Both the position numbers and the translations under genes were made by a program. 64,000 nucleotides of DNA, from contig NC_092523.1 in assembly GCF_037038585.1 (NCBI RefSeq), positions 33,891,501 through 33,955,500 of the forward strand, written 5' to 3'. Shown one piece after another: positions 14,567-27,899 of the stretch. Under the pieces are notes generated by a model, which saw only the letters and a program-made list of their open reading frames with translations, was not told where the DNA came from and made no database searches. How positions within the stretch are numbered: the stretch's first letter is position 1; each line of letters opens with the position of its first letter. Source of the stretch: Patagioenas fasciata. Its lineage: Eukaryota; Chordata; Aves; Columbiformes; Columbidae.

Positions 14567-14712
14567 TTGGATACTATCAGATAGATTATGTTGCCTCCAT
14601 AAAGTCTTTACTTCCAGTATTACCATATAATGCCATTTTAAACTCTTTATTTACCTCTCTTTTGATCTAGGTACATCATGGAGATCGCTGAATTAAATAT
14701 ATGAATTGGTTA
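14567..14712 (+). repeat. Unassigned interspersed repeat, copy A
   Basis: Aligns by eye along its whole length with 16880-17014. It shares an identical 14-base opening TTGGATACTATCAG, then TAGATTA, GCCTCC, a TATAATGCCATTT block, TACATCAT and GATTGGT or AATTGGT. I do not recognise the family; it could be an old DNA transposon or SINE, or a local duplication. Confidence 0.6.
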
Positions 14713-14943
14713 CTAGTAATACAAAGTTCAAAAGGTTATATGAATTCTTTTCATTTTCTGTCAGCCCCTTTAGCCATGCCATTTAATTGACTTTTTTGCC
14801 TCATATTGCCTAGTTTCAGTGAAAATACAGCTTTTGGATATTTCCACTCTGTGCCTCAAATGACAGTTCAAATAATGTCTAATATGCCCTAGAATGCATC
14901 TTCTCTCATTTTTTGCACCAGTGCCTAAAGTTGATGGTGTTTC

Positions 14944-15240
14944 TCACGGAGCTGGCCCTAAAATCTCCATGTTACCAGGTGACATAAGTGTTGTCATCTC
15001 TTCCACCATATTTCCATAGCTTTCCATACTGTTCAAATCAGAAACTTCACAGGAGACACTGGACTCTGCTGAAAGCAGGAGATAAGCTTGAGGCACATTT
15101 TTATGCTTGCTAAAATTCTGCTTGCTAACATCGACGAAGTTAACATCGAATTGTACATATGTGAAATCAGTGACCAGCCCCTCAATTTGGCCAAAACCCA
15201 CTTTTCTGTACTTGCTGGGAAAGCCTCCAGTGCTTCTTAT
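14944..15240 (-). other. Open minus-strand stretch with protein-like composition, unrecognised
   Basis: Ninety-eight sense codons followed by TGA are open on the minus strand, between a TAA at 15241-15243 and the stop at 14944-14946. The product is rich in acidic residues, Ser and Met near its end, and has no low-complexity runs. No ATG lies near the upstream limit; only a GTG at 15201 and internal ATGs. It could be a fossil exon, a retrocopy fragment or chance. I recognise no domain. Confidence 0.15.
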
Positions 15241-16879
15241 TTACAGACAGCTTTGTCTTTTGTCTCCTAAGACCAGCACATCTGATGACCATGCTTAGAA
15301 GACTGCAGGTTATCTGTGAACAGATTTATAGTAAGAAATTCAGGTCTCCTTTAGCTTGTGAATTTTAAAATTTCTAATAAAATTGCTTATGTCCTTGTAA
15401 ACAAGTTGAAAGACCAGTTGACAGTGACTATGTGTGTGTGAAAATTCAACTGACAGCTATAGAGTAGTCATAAAATATAGGTATGACATAGCTTTTAAAT
15501 CATTGCAAGAATTGCAATGCTTGCTATTACAGTTATGGTCTTTGCCACATAAACTGCAGACATTAAAACTATTTAGAAACTTTCTGTTCTACTGGCACAT
15601 GTTTACTACACTGATGTCAATTTTAAGAGACAATAAATGACTTTGGCTTGAAAGTAATCCTCATGGAATTAACATGCTTTTTTACATTAGAATATTAGTC
15701 TGGGATGAGCAACTAAATGTTCTCTCTCCCAAAAGCAACAGCAAATCAGAGTCCTGAAAAAAAAATTCTCTGAACAAACTCAATAGCAAAGCTGAGGTCA
15801 CATAGAGTAAACCACAAATCAAGCTCCTAGCATGACTCAGAGATTTGTTAATACAGCTGTAAACAGATTTTCTAAAAAGCATTGAAGTGGTCCCTCTGTT
15901 GATATGCAGTGGTTTAAATATTGAAACTATCATGACCAGTACAAGGGGAAGGTGCAAATTTGGAAACAGTATTTTGTTTTAACTTCCATGGGCCTTATCT
16001 ACTAATTTGAAAAATTATTTTCTAAACCATAGGGAAAAGATGAAAGAGACTTACATTTATGATAACAGAAATGAAAGTACATAGCAATAGGAATAATATT
16101 TGCCAACTTCATGCTTGTTTATACTGCGTCTGTTGTGGATTGAGCTTCTATGTAGCAAACATTGCAAAAGCACCAAAAAAAGAGGTCCCTATTGAAAGGA
16201 TTGTAATCAAGTAATTAGGAATTGTGTTGGTGCAATTTTTTATTATTTCAGGTCTGATCATAGCAGTATTCTGGAATTCTCTGCTGATCAGTCATTCCAG
16301 ATGTGTGTCACAGCTATAACTTGTATTAGAGTAGGATAAGGCATGTGGCAGGCTGGAAGCCTTCTTAGTATATCTATGTATGCATTTATACTATGCATAT
16401 CATATGCTATGGGTAATATATATCCCTCTTACATTACATCTTTTATGTTGCCCGGAGCAGCATCCCTTACAAACTGTTCTTTTCACTTTAGTGTCATATT
16501 TCATCTATACGATGAAAATTCAAAGCCATCTGTCCCATTGAATTCAGCTATGCTGATTTTTTTTACATTGAATTGAGAGTTTCACAGTAGATTTTAATAG
16601 CAGTGGCATTGCCCACATTTTGTTGTGTGACAGTGGGGTGTCTGTACCACCACAGAGTTTGGTAGTTTCCTTCTTAATCTGCTTTAAATTGAACAAACAG
16701 ATCCTTGACTGATGTTAATGTTCTCAGCTTCTACAGCTGTGACAGTCAGCTGCAGCTGATGTTACACACTCCTCCTGAAATGATCTTTGCCTATTTAAAT
16801 TGAATTTCAAGCCATAAGAAGCTATGGTGTTTTCTTATTCAATATGACATCTGCCCACTCAAGCCAAAACAGAACTTGA

Positions 16880-17014
16880 TTGGATACTATCAGCTAGATT
16901 AAATGGCCTCCCTTCAAAAATCTTTGATTCCATATAATGCCATTTAAAACTCCTTACACACTTTCAGTGTGCTTTACATCATTGCAGAGGCTTCAGAGAG
17001 CACATGGATTGGTC
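16880..17014 (+). repeat. Unassigned interspersed repeat, copy B
   Basis: Partner of copy A about 2.3 kb upstream, in the same orientation. Matches are scattered from TTGGATACTATCAG to TGGATTGGTCAA, with small indels between them. The sequence downstream of copy B (to about 17.42 kb) is GC-richer, but copy A has no evident match to it. Confidence 0.6.
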
Positions 17015-17420
17015 AAGCAGTCCTCTAGACACCTTTGGAGCTGCAAACTATGTAGGGTAGATGGAAATCACCCATGCTATGTTGTGCATGTGACTAAGCG
17101 CTAGAGGTAAACGACAAAAGTTCCGTACCAGGAACTGGAGCTTTGCAATGTGTGATATGCGCATGCATGCTCTGCATCCCGTTTTACTCTTCCCCATCCA
17201 CTTTTCAAAGTCCTTGACAGACTATGGTTCTGCAGTTCAGTTCAGTTTTCCACTGAGGTGGAAAACAAGTACCAGCTTCTCTATCCTCACTGCAGAGTAG
17301 AAAGAACAGCAGAACAGTTGAGCTCTACAGGAGTATTCCTGAGACAGACTCTCCAGCTGAAGGGTTTCCAGTGCATGTACCTCCTGTACTGCCATGGGCA
17401 TGCATAGAGTTCTGAAGATC
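17015..17420. other. GC-richer unassigned block after repeat copy B
   Basis: Distinct from its AT-rich surroundings. It contains CpGs, an alternating GCGCATGCATGC-type stretch near 17160, and CAGTTCAGTTCAGTTTTCC near 17235. No open frame or known promoter element is convincing. It reads like the body of an old transposable element, perhaps the same one as copy B, but I cannot name it. Confidence 0.3.
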
Positions 17421-18999
17421 TGTAATTATTAGTGAATGTTTTCATTCCCTGCAGTGGAGGGATTTTTTTGTGTTGTGGGAACTACTGACTGGAGAACAGT
17501 CCATTCTGTCTGCTTCAGGAAAACATGGGTAGGTTAGCAAGGCTTTACAGTTTGCTAAGGACCTTCTTAGAAACTTCGTTCCTGCTGTCTTTCAAATATA
17601 GTTACCCCACGTGGGGCTCAGATGATGTTTCTTTTTCTTTTTTCACATGACCTTTTTTTGTACAAGTGAAGGAGCGGGGAGGTGGTCACTGCTGGGTTTT
17701 TTTATTGTTGATTCTTCAGACAATGTTCTTTTTCTGTGCAGTTCCATTTCCAACAGAAACATTTTAAGGATGTGAATGCCCCAGTCTAACAATGCTTGTT
17801 CTGGAAGCAGATTTATGTTTAGTTGCTTTGCAGGTCTTGGGGTCAGCTGTGTATGTCACTATTGGAATGCTTGAAACTTAAAGTCATTATGGAGATTTTT
17901 TTTGTCTTCCTTTTTTTTTTTTTTCCTTGTCTCAACTGAACTTAGAATTCAAATGTTTTTGAGAGCAGCAAATATTCAGGACACACAAAATGCTGCCACT
18001 GAATTTGCAGTGAGTCCCCGAAATACTTAATTTATTTCAGATAGTTCTGTCTTCAACTTATTGCAACACCTCCACAAAAGCAGAGCATGATTGATGTATT
18101 CAACATCTAGGGAAAGAAAAAAAAACTAGCCTCAGTGCCAGTTACACTTGAGAAGAAGAGACAAATGTATTTTATTTTATATCCAGATGCTCAAGGCACT
18201 TTCTGCTCAAATGACTCTATTCTTCTTCTGGTAAACAAAGTATCCAAAATGAAGTTCCTAATACACATTTTTAACAATGGTAACTGGAATAGTTCTTATG
18301 TCACTGTATCTACTTCCCTAGTATGTCCATGTTCCAGTCACTCAAATCCATGGATTTATCTAAAATCAAAATCAGTTCCAACACAGTGCATTCCCCTTTG
18401 GCTTATCCTCAGCTGCTTGAATTGTCACGAAAGTCATATTAATAGAGGCAGCTGCTTTTCATCAAAATAAAGTTTGTGATGCTGTTCTTTGAGTACTGAC
18501 AGGTCAAATCTGTGCACATCAATTGCAATCCAAAGTTCAAACGGAGCTTTCAGTGATAAATTTTCTGGGGTTTATTTGTCTTTGTTGCTTTAAAGTTAAT
18601 TTACGGGTGATTTTATTCCACAATTTTAGTATCCATTTTACCCCATCTTTGAATGTTTTTCAGCTCTTATTGCTGTTTTTAAGCTGCCAGGTTTTTTCTG
18701 ATTCTGGATGGTTTGCAAAAGACAATTCTGACCATTTCCAGCAAGCAAATTACTTCACTGTTTTGTGCCAGTGATTCCTTTTGCCATCATGTCCTTTAAG
18801 CTAAATGGCACTTTTTGCAGATTTTTTTATCCCAAAATTTCCAAGAGCATGACTGTCATAAGAGAATGCCATCTCCAGAAAAGGGATAAAGTTACTAGCT
18901 GTTGGACTGTCAAGCCAAACCTGCCTGACAAGTATGTTTTGTCAGTGGTATTATTAACACCTGCATGAAGCAGAAGGTCTTTTTAGAGTACATGTATAT
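17421..18999. other. Non-coding DNA, nothing recognised
   Basis: A T-rich tract at about 17911-17925 and AT-rich sequence. The frame at 18135-18470 (111 codons) has no recognisable domain and no splice or start context. Confidence 0.55.
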
Positions 19000-19262
19000 T
19001 ACAGAATTACAGAATGTTAAGGATTGGAAGGGACCTCAAAAGATCATCTAGTCCAATCCCCCTGTCAGAGCAGGAACACCTACATGAGGTTACACAGGAA
19101 TGTGTCCACACAGGTTTTGAATGTCTCCAGAGTAGGAGACTCCACAAACCCCCCTGGGCAGCCTGTTCCAGTCCTCTGTCACCCTCACTGTGAAGAAGTT
19201 TCCTCTCATATTTAAGTGGAACCTCTTCTGTTCCAGTTTGTACCCATTGCCCCTTGTCTTAT
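19000..19262 (-). mobile_element. CR1 LINE 3' end (5'-truncated), inserted antisense
   Basis: On the + strand this starts with an ACAGAATTACAGAAT-type end, then the GGATTGGAAGGGACCT, ATCATCTAGTCCAATCC, GGGCAGCCTGTTCCAGT and CCCATTGCCCCTTGTC blocks. These are the reverse complement of the conserved avian CR1 3' region, so the element's own 3' end is at the low coordinate. It is about 260 bases long, which fits the heavy 5' truncation typical of CR1. Conservation is good compared with the other CR1 pieces here, suggesting a younger insertion. An open frame at 19024-19215 lies wholly inside it and is not a gene. Confidence 0.93.
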
Positions 19263-19982
19263 AATTGGTTATCCAGAATAGAAAAATCTCTCACATCAGT
19301 GTTTTCAACAGTTTGGAAAATATATAGCCACGGTGATTGCTGTCTGATTTCTACCTGGCAGATTCCAGTGGCTGAAAAAAGACCTAGGACATTATGGTGG
19401 CACTTGAACTTTGTGTGGGACATATAAGCATGGTCTTAAATAATTTAAGGTACTCAGTAACTTACAATATATGTTGACATTTTTTTTTTTCTGGTTGGAA
19501 ATTTACATCTGTTCCACTCTATCTGCCTTCAACCTCTCAGTCTTTCGTGCCCTCAGAATGAAATATTAGTAGCTGTCAGCATACTAGATATGTCAAATTC
19601 TGGAGAGTTGAGGGCAAACAGCTGTTGTAGGTATTCCAAGGAGTCAATTAGTCTGCCTCTTATTCTACCTAATACAGGATTAGCTCTACCAACATGACCC
19701 TGAAAAAGTATGTCCTAGGTTAATTCATTATTGTATTTCAGAATCAACTTGCCTATTTCCGTGCAGTAGGGTTATGGAATAAAGACTGATTTTTGCATCT
19801 GTGCATACAGCAACTCCTTTCTCATTCTGTTCAGGAAATGTTGTTTCTCTTCCTGTTCCTCATGGCATGTGGAATTGATGATGATAATTCTCTTAAGATC
19901 TCCCTTCAGTCTCTGAGAGGCCTATCTTTGTCATGTATCTGTGTCACATTGAAAGATTAAACACACAATCATCTTCCAGTAG

Positions 19983-20026
19983 CATATAATAATTTTTCTA
20001 ATAACATATAATCATTTTTCCAATAA
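19983..20026 (+). repeat. Two-copy 22-bp tandem duplication
   Basis: Units 19983-20004 and 20005-20026 match at 20 of 22 positions (CATATAAT.ATTTTTC.AATAA). Confidence 0.8.
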
Positions 20027-23000
20027 AATAATATGAGAAATATTCACTTGGCCTTTATCCTTCACCTACGACTTTGTGAAGAACTTTGTCAAAAGGGTTT
20101 GACCAATTAGAAACCTTCTTTGAATCTTTTTGAGGTTTATGACAAAAAATGTCTGCATAGGTTGGAATGCTCACAGTTTTGGAAGGCAAAATCTTTCATT
20201 TCAAACTACATTGTATTTTTATGCTTTAAGATACATGAGTATTTCGTAAAAGGAAAAAAATTACTGCGTGATATTATTACATCTCTTTTGAAAATAATAA
20301 GGTTTTTTTATTGACAGTTTGAGAGTGGTAAGATACAGCTTAACCTTGGCTGTCAACACCGAAGGTTCTGCACTTGTCCATTAAAAATAGTCTTTGTCTT
20401 CTTGTGGAAGTTTTTGGTTTGGTTTTCCCTGTAAGTTGTTTCCAGCACCGTACTGATGTTGATGATGCGTAACTCTATCAGAATTTTCAGAACCTTGTTA
20501 CGAAAGCTTGGAAAATTTGAAATTTTCCCAAGTTCACCTTTAGATTCAGATTCTGTTTATGTTTAGGTTTGGGGAAATTTCTTTTAGTCTTTGTGATGAT
20601 GACCAAGAAAAGCACCCTGGTCTGTTGACACTTGAGTTGTGATAATAGGATCCAACCTTGCCTGATTACACAAGTCATTGTCTAGAACAGTTGTCTGCCT
20701 TTGCAGATGACGTGTAGAAAAATGACAGAAAAAAAAGTAAAGAAGTATCTTTTTAGCTGCTTTTCGTCCTGCTGATGATAAAAAGGGTAAATATTGTTTC
20801 TTCTGTTGCTGGTCTCTGAGACATTTAATTAATCTGTTTTGTGCATAAGCTAAACAAATGAATACCCCTAGAAGCAAAACTTTCTTTTTCACCTAACAAG
20901 CCCTACATATTTTCTACTTATTCTAGGACTGACAAAAGTGATCCAGCATTTTTACATGTGTCTTGTCTCCTTTCTTACATGAAGTCTTAGTTTCATCAGC
21001 CATGATTTTAAATAGGAAAAATGACACTTCCGGAAGAAAAACTCTGTAACAGTTCTTTGGTAGATAACTCTTACTATTATTTAGTCTTTTCCATCTCCTG
21101 AAATCTGATTTCAGGTACTCTGTTTTGAAAAAAGTTTTCTAACAAAGTGTGTAACAATAACTCTTTATATCTAATTGAATCTGAAGTTATTTGGAAAACA
21201 GTATTAAGATGATAAAGTCAATTTTGTGTGACCCTTTGTATTTGGAAGGAGGAGTGAATGGCAATATTAGAACAATCATGAAGTATGTAGCAAGTCATGA
21301 TAACCAGTGTAAAACATCAAATGCTTGAATTGGGCTAACACATCAATGTTTAGTAAAGAAGCTGAACCTCAGTAGTTCAACCCCTAAATCAGTTTTGATC
21401 CAGTTTTGTTGGGGTGTTTTCCTAAAGTCTTAACCTTAATCAGCTTCTGCTTTACAGTCAGTGGACAGCTCAGCCCATTATCTTTGCACCATTCAACCTG
21501 TCAGAATTCATTAACTTGCCATCTACAGAGAACTCCCTCTGCAACCAATTGCTGGTTAATTCATCTCCAGCAAACTCTGAGGGATTTTGTTAAAGAGCAA
21601 TTTTAGGCAAAGTATTTGATTTATACTTCCTTTGACACTATTTAGCCAAAGGTTCAACAAATGTCAGATTTTTACAGCTCACCCAAGCTTGGTAAGATCT
21701 TTTGCTTCCTGAGATTTTGAAAGTAATCTGTGAGCAGTGATTTTGGCAGTGGGTAAATACCACAACAAAAATCTTGTGTGTTATTGCATCGAACTGTTTA
21801 GCACTTTTTTCCCTGTAGGGCAATTATCTTCATTAAAGGAAAATAAAATAATAAGTTGCAGCATCTTTCAGTTTGCTACTTCTGTGAGAGACATTCATTA
21901 CTTGATGTACATGAAGCATATTTTTCTGAGATTGCTACAGGGCATTGAAACTTTCTTTTCTAGAAATAGTTTCTTCATTTTTGTTAAGCCTGATATACTT
22001 TTGTAAGAATGCCTCCATTAGGATGACCAACATCCTCTTTAACTGAAAAACAGCTATTTGATTCCATTCTTATACTGGAATGCTAAACATTTTAAATAAT
22101 AATAGACTTTAGTATTGCATTTGAGTTTATTTATAAAATGTCTCTAAAAATTATACGCCTTCTCTTGTTGCCTTCATAGGACAGTCATAATAAAACAAAC
22201 TGTCATATGTAGGAGTTCTTTATCCTGAATGTATCCTCCTCCACTAATAGTTTTTAGGCCAGAAAATACTTAAGCAATTGTCTGAACAGGGAAAATACAG
22301 TGTTGTTTCAAAAGTCTACAGATCTTTGACAGCTACAAACTTTTGAAATTTGAGTAATATGTTTGAGAGATTGAACAGAGTGTAGAAGTCTTATTTTAGA
22401 CACTGTTTACTGGGGGTTTGTTTAGTATTAATTTCGAACTCATATCTCTGCTTCTTGAACAAGAATGGGTAGTATTCATATTTGTCATTCTTATTTTTTT
22501 GTATCTGGGATTTATATCATAGTTGCTCTCTTTTTTGGGGTGTCATTTAAGAATTCTGCTGTGGAGTACCAACCAAAGTACCTCAGGAGTACAGTATGAG
22601 AGGCCTCTATAAAATCAGTGGAAACAGCTCAGAAAGCTGGTCAGCTGAAAAAAGATTCTCCATCACGTTTTTGCAAAAAAACTCAGAGGTTCATAAGAGT
22701 GCCATTCAGATGGTTGATAATGAGCACTATTACGATTTTTCTGAGAGCCATCTTTTTCTCATTAGATAAACATCTGGCTGCTACTTACTCTACTAGTAAC
22801 TATTTCTGGTTTTTAGTTTTGTTACTGGGATAGCTACTCATTCTTATAAACATATGGCATGCCTGAATCACTGAGAGGAAGAGAAATGTCTATGACCTAT
22901 AGCAGAGAGGAAGCACGGTGAGAGGTTTCATTGAAAAGGTTTTTGTATTAATACTCCTCCCATGTTTCTTGATAATCTAGCTTCAGAAGCTGGATGACAG

Positions 23001-24940
23001 GATTTTCATGAAGTTCATCAAGGAGAAGTGCACATGATTTTAGCTCACTACTGGATAGCCGTAAATTACCTATTACCTTATGCCCTTCATGAGCCTGAGA
23101 ATGGGAAGAGGGAAGAAATGGTGTATGTGTAATCTTGTTGTATGAACAGATAAACATGAGTGGTTTTCCTTTTGCCTTTCCTGATAAAGAGCAGCTGGAG
23201 AGTAGGCTGAGTGTTCAAGAGTGAGCTTGCTCTCTTTGACAGCATATCTTCAGGGGAAAAAAAACCCAAAAACCAAAACTACAAAAAAATCATCAGGAGA
23301 AACAATGTTCAAAAGTTGCCATTAACACCAATTTGGAAAAGTTAACTAAATTTCTGTATCTGAGGTAAGATTTGTGCAAAGGGATAATAAATTTTACTAA
23401 AATAAGAGCTGGACAAACCATACAGACTTCCAGGCATAGACTCCTCCCATGAGATTCATCAAGAAGCAGCAAAACCCAGGCTAAGTCTCATTTACACACA
23501 GAGGTTTTTAGTTTAATGTAATTATACAATAGATTGTAAATTTTGTATACTCCATGCAGGAGATTAGAAACATTCCATTGTTTAGTCTGTTTCTTTTTAT
23601 CATATTTACCTCTTACTGGTTGTATTCAGAGAACAGACTCTCAGGCCTATGAGAAAGTCCGGTTGCTGTAGTGACATTCAAAGCAGCAATGAATGGTTCT
23701 GACCATCTATTCTCCAAAGCACTCTACACAGACAGGAAAATTCCATATGCAAAGCATCTACTATAGGTTCCTGCTTTTCTCTGTTGACTCTACAGGACTC
23801 ATAACGACAGAAACAGATAGCAGTCATTTTGAATTGCATTTCTTGAATTTAGCTGCTCTAGCAAGTGCTGGTATCAATCTATGGCTCCACTGTATTAAAT
23901 TTATAGAGACAAGCTCAGGTGGAGCAGATCAGACTCTGACTACAAATTAACAGGTGTTGGCTATTCCCAAAAACAATGGCTTTGTAGTACAGGTGGTACT
24001 GATATCTCTGAAGGTGTAGAATTTTTGTAGATTTTCAATATGAGTTGCAATCTATATTTGCTACAATTGCTTCTAGCTCAGTAGTATTATGTTACTTCAA
24101 CTCGTGAAGTTTCTGAAGATATGTCTTTTCCTCAGTTTCTCATTTTAATAAGGAATTCAAAGCCCATTGACATCAACAAGGAAACTTTTCTTGATTTCAG
24201 TGTGAGAATTCGGTCTGATATTAATTCTTCACTAGGAAATAATTTCAAAATAACCCATTAGGTCTAACAAAGACTTCGAAATGCTCGAAATTTAAAAGAA
24301 ATCTTAATAAATTAACTAAAATATTGTAATTATTCAAAAATGCATTAAACTAGTTGTAATTTCCACTACCAGACACTAGAGGGGAAAAATGTTCTGTGTT
24401 TTAAGACCATCAAGATACAAACCAAACTGTAATGTATTCCATTTTATGCCTGACTTCTCAGAGTAAGAATGCAGTCGCTTATAATAACATTTGTTAAAGA
24501 TTTTCTTGTTGTAGCAGGAAGTGATTAATTATACTGTAGTAATGTAGCTACTGAGTCATTGAATTAGCACTCAGATCTGAGAGAACATGAGATTCATAAC
24601 AGTATTCTTTACTAAGCAGTCAGCTGGTATTTAGATGTGATACAGTCTGATTTTTTAATCCTTACAGAAGCCGAAAATCCATTAAAATACAGTAAGAATT
24701 TTGCCCAGGTAATGATAGCTGGTTCATTTCATTCCCGTCTACAGATGAAATTCTCATAAACATTTTATAGATGTGTGTTCATTCACAGAAACTGTGGTTC
24801 ATCTTTGCTGGGAAACACACCTTAATTTTCAGGAACACAAAGAATTCTTTTATGTTTGTGATCGTTTTTCTCCAAGCATGTGCCTCAGCTTTTTTACTTG
24901 AGTTCTATATTCTCTATGTTCTGCTTTTCAAAACACATAC

Positions 24941-25013
24941 AAAAAAAAAAAAAAAAGAAATTTGGCATACTTAGATCTTTACAGAGTCCGATATATATAT
25001 ATATATATATATA
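24941..25013 (+). repeat. A16 tract and (AT)n microsatellite
   Basis: A run of 16 A (24941-24956) and, 34 bases on, an alternating AT run at 24991-25013. Confidence 0.92.
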
Positions 25014-25925
25014 AAAATTAAAATAATTTGGAGATTTTTGAAAATTCAGCAGTGTTTTCTCCCAGACAGGGACACAAAGCTGTAGAACAGTCATGAGTAA
25101 CACGGAGCACAACAGATGTCTGCAAGTGTGCTCCTCGAACTAAGCCAAAAGGCATCCTAACACAGATGTTGCAATGTCTCCAATACTAAAAGTCCTACGG
25201 CGATATGGGGACAGTGTTAAAAGCAGTGGGATGTTATCAGCTTGCTTTCTGTATGTATTGTAGGTTGAAGTTCAGTTATCTCCACGGTTTTCAGAACCGT
25301 AACTTTTTAATCCTTATGGTTGTGCTTCTATTACAACTGCTTAATACAACCTGCTGTTTGTACTGCTGAAAAATGTGATTGAGATTCTTGAAGCCCAAAA
25401 AACTAGAATTCTGGCTCCGACTGAACTTGAGTGAGATCTGGGCACCCATGTCCTGAGGCCCATATTAGAACCTCAGTCCAAGGTTCTCCTATGAAGGCAT
25501 CTGCTACCTTATTACTTTGATTTTTTGCTTAGATTGACTCAGTCTCAGTGGATTAGTTTCTGGGAAAGGTATAGGATTACTCTCTGTAAGACAGAGATGC
25601 ATGTAAATCTGTTTTTCATGTTGATAGATGCAAGTAACAGAGTAAAAGAGAGGAAAGATAAATAGAAGTGTCATCCAGGAGAATTACTCAACATAATTGG
25701 TTACCCCTTGTCTGAATGATATAGTACAGTGAGAGATAATGCTGTGCTAGTTTTACTAGGTGACGAAAGATTCATTGACAAGTGAAGAATAACATGAACT
25801 TTCATTTGATGCTCATTTGGTATGTGAGAAGACAAAGTAGGTGACAACTACATTCAGGGGCAGGGAAGGAGGATGAAGATGATCACAACAAGAAAAAGGC
25901 TGACAGCTTTCCCCAAAATAATTTA

Positions 25926-25953
25926 TATGTGTGTGTGTGTATTTATATATATA
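25926..25953 (+). repeat. (TG)n/(TA)n microsatellite
   Basis: Seven TG units followed by a short TA run. Confidence 0.85.
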
Positions 25954-27899
25954 CTTTAAGAAATATAAAAAGGAACAAATTCCCAAATTCTTGAGGTTAT
26001 ATTCTAAAGTGTAAATATATCTGAACGTGAAGGAAAAGTGCACTACAAACAAATTGTTTGGTTTAGTCATCTGGAAGTAGATGATTTCACATGGAGACAG
26101 CCAAATACACAGTTTAGACAGGATTCTATACAGCTACTTTAAATAATTGTGAAAATGTATTATTTTTATCAATCCTTTTACAAATATGTCTTTATAGAAA
26201 TTTTTCAGACAATTCTCTCAGCAATAAAACTCCAGTGCCTCACACAAAGTGCTTGATTATTAATCAAAATGTGTAACTAGTTAGATAAACCAAGGTACCA
26301 CGTATGTAAAAATAATACATCTATAATGGAATAATATACAAGATGGAGCACTTCATATGTTTTAGGCAGCTTCATACATAATGTATGGGAAGCATGTCTA
26401 CTTAGCAAGGCTGAAATGTTCCAGAAGATGATTTCCGGAAATTAGTAGTCAGATTATTTGAACACATATTCATGCAATGCTGATGCAGTTATTAAATGTC
26501 ACCTTCAGTTTTAAACATTCAGAAATCACTCCAGTTAATATTAATGAGACTGATGTGTACTCAATAAGGGGAAAATAGATCCCTAATGAATGAGACTTGT
26601 CACTGAGAATTCTGAATATGTTAAATAGCTTAATTTTGTGCTATTCTATCATATTGCTTTCTAACATCATTATTCAACAGTTTCAGCTATTCTATGAGTT
26701 ATGATCAAATGAATGCAGTAAAAAAAATTAACGGAGTACAACTTGGTTTGTAATAGAGTCAAGCTTCCACCATAAATTTGCTATGTACTTGAACAGCTCT
26801 GATATTCAGAGGCTGCAGCTACCTGCATTTTATTCCTTGTGCTATATTTATACCAGAGACAATTTGCCATTATGTACCTGTATACAATACTATGTATGTG
26901 TATCTAAGCATGATTATGTATATGCGTATAATTAACAACTTAGATTTTTCTCCTGCAGTTACATAATCATATGTAGAAGTTGTAAAATCATTAACCTGAA
27001 TGAGTCCCTATGGAAAAGACTATATATATCCAGGAAAACCTTCAATTTGTTCTGTGACTTTGGATTATTTGTGTCTTCCTATTTCCTAGAGAGTCTGTCA
27101 ATTGCAAATACAGTGTTTTTCCAGTTTTGAAGTCATAACCAATAAAGCTTTTATTATTGACCTCTGAACTATGTCAATTTGTAATCTCTACTAACATTTC
27201 TATGTAATCTAGAAGCAACAGGAAAATATATTTTGTTAATCTCCTAACAAAGATTAAGTGCAATTCAAGCTGGATTAACCTGCATTCCACAAAATTGAAC
27301 TGTTGTACACAGGGTTAGTCCTCCTGTTTCATAGTACTACAGATAATCTTCAATAGCACAAAATGTTACTGAGAGAATTTGTAGTACAGGAAAATCAATA
27401 CGGAAGTGTAAATGAATGATCTGGCATAGTCTTAATTTCTTCATATTGCTACTACAATGTTTCTTTCTTTTCTGATGCAGCTATGTGACATACATATTTT
27501 ATATGGAAATATTGATTTATCTTTGTCTATGTCAAATACTTTCTACAAAGAAGTACTTCTACAAAGAAGGCTGTTTCTTGATATTTCAGGAAAGTTTATT
27601 CTGAGTCTGTTCCATCTCATTTTTCCAGGAATGTCTCACTTTTGACTAGATATGGCACAAACGAACTTGGTTTCCAAGATGCTAGAAGTTCATGCTTATC
27701 TTTTCAGTATTTTGGGGCATATTTCTTTAGGCCATCTCAGACAAGGCATGACACTAAGTTTCTAACAATTGAAAACATTTAAAAGAAATATTCCATTCCT
27801 TTCTATATATTATTTGTTTTTCTTCTCACTTTCTGTTCCATAGCTTTTTTGGACATTCATCTTACTTTCTTAAGATACTTACAAGTGAGGTACTTAAAC

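Larger units (their letters stand above)
19263..27899. other. Non-coding DNA between two CR1 fragments
   Basis: Besides the 22-bp duplication, the A/AT tracts at 25.0 kb and the TG/TA tract at 25.9 kb, I see no gene or element. The 102-codon minus-strand frame at 20584-20892 looks like chance. Confidence 0.55.

Noticed and set aside
19024..19215. 63-codon ATG frame
   Set aside because: Entirely within the antisense CR1 3' end, which is non-coding.
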